Of a stretch of DNA of 5,049 nucleotides, positions 4,823 to 5,049 are shown one piece after another. Source of the stretch: Bacteroidota bacterium. GTDB lineage: Bacteria > Bacteroidota > Rhodothermia > Rhodothermales > Rubricoccaceae. Location: contig JADFLK010000199.1 of the NCBI GenBank assembly GCA_022564455.1, forward strand, positions 1-5,049. The letters are read 5' to 3'. A program made the position numbers and the translations under genes. The notes beneath the pieces were generated by a model. It was not told where the DNA came from and did not search any database. It worked only from the letters and a program-made list of their open reading frames with translations. How positions within the stretch are numbered: the first letter of the stretch is position 1; each line of letters begins with the position of its first letter.

Positions 4823-5049
4823 AACCCTGGCTGTTCTGCAGGCGGCGTACGTCCGAGAAGTCGTACTCGGGCAGGCGCTCGGTTCGGATATGGTCGATGG
4901 CCTCGTGGAGGGCGTCGACGAACTTGCCGAAGTCCTCCTTGTAGAGGAACAGCTTGTGCTTCTGGTAGGTGTCCTCGCCTGTGCGCTTGCTTTCGGTGAT
5001 GGTGAGGAAGAAATCCTCGCCCGACCGCGTGGTCTTGACATCAAAGAAG
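4821..5049 (-). CDS. PUR-domain DNA/RNA-binding protein (DUF3276 type), N-terminus beyond window
   Basis: The last 75 residues are present, ending in a TAG stop. They contain FFDVKTTRSGEDFFLTITES, a Lys/Arg-rich turn, then YQKHKLFLYKEDFGKFVDAL and a helix (HEAIDHIRTE). This beta-strand/helix order with KHKxFLYKEDFxKF is the hallmark of the bacterial PUR family, small proteins related to eukaryotic Pur-alpha that bind single-stranded nucleic acids and occur widely in Bacteroidota. The missing N-terminus should hold a short leader and the first strands, since the whole protein is usually little over 100 residues. It points to the phylum of the host. The stop codon coincides with the outer edge of an inverted-repeat element, so the last few residues (LQNSQG) may be affected by that insertion. 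Confidence 0.85.
   Translation of the reverse strand, partial: FFDVKTTRSGEDFFLTITESKRTGEDTYQKHKLFLYKEDFGKFVDALHEAIDHIRTERLPEYDFSDVRRLQNSQG

Noticed and set aside
4799..5044. Ser/Arg-rich minus-strand frame at the right edge
   Set aside because: It is an out-of-frame shadow of the PUR-domain gene, low complexity and without a domain.
1..5049. CRISPR array, tRNA or rRNA genes
   Set aside because: No regularly spaced direct repeats with unique spacers and no recognisable tRNA or rRNA sequence were seen on either strand.

Overview
The window looks like a chromosomal segment of a moderately GC-rich member of the Bacteroidota, most plausibly a Rhodothermales or Salinibacter-like lineage. This rests on three things: the right edge encodes a PUR-type nucleic-acid-binding protein of the DUF3276 kind typical of that phylum, the prohibitin-like and small MGMT-fold proteins resemble Bacteroidota versions, and the starts lack clear Shine-Dalgarno sequences. 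The assignment is inference from protein features only.

Left region (1-640): the 3' end of a probable PIN-domain (VapC-like) toxin gene overlaps by ATGA the start of a Phd/YefM-type antitoxin gene, an unusual toxin-first order. The antitoxin gene converges on tatA and the two overlap tail to tail by 34 bp. The 3' part of tatA is built from 21-bp repeats encoding a Pro/Gln/Ala-rich tail.

Centre (640-3193): after a divergent 185-bp spacer with weak Bacteroidota-style promoter candidates in both directions, an adenosine deaminase gene (add) and an EPSP synthase gene (aroA) form a tightly packed, probably co-translated pair. The two functions, purine salvage and aromatic amino-acid synthesis, have no obvious metabolic link.

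Right region (3194-5049): a short convergent spacer holds a 13-bp tandem duplication and two related GC-rich hairpins. Three genes follow on the minus strand: a short single-domain MGMT-fold protein that keeps the PCHRV cysteine, a membrane-anchored prohibitin/SPFH protein, and the C-terminal part of the PUR-domain protein. The spacer between the first two contains a near-perfect large palindrome (23-bp arms made of heptamers). The spacer between the last two is almost entirely a 164-bp MITE-like element with terminal inverted repeats, whose outer edge abuts and overlaps the stop codon of the PUR gene.

Most of the window is ordinary housekeeping. I see no convincing new multi-gene system. The items most worth a second look are the short repeat elements in each spacer, the toxin-first pair with its overlap into tatA, the cysteine-bearing ATL-like protein, and the glycine-loop substitutions in AroA.
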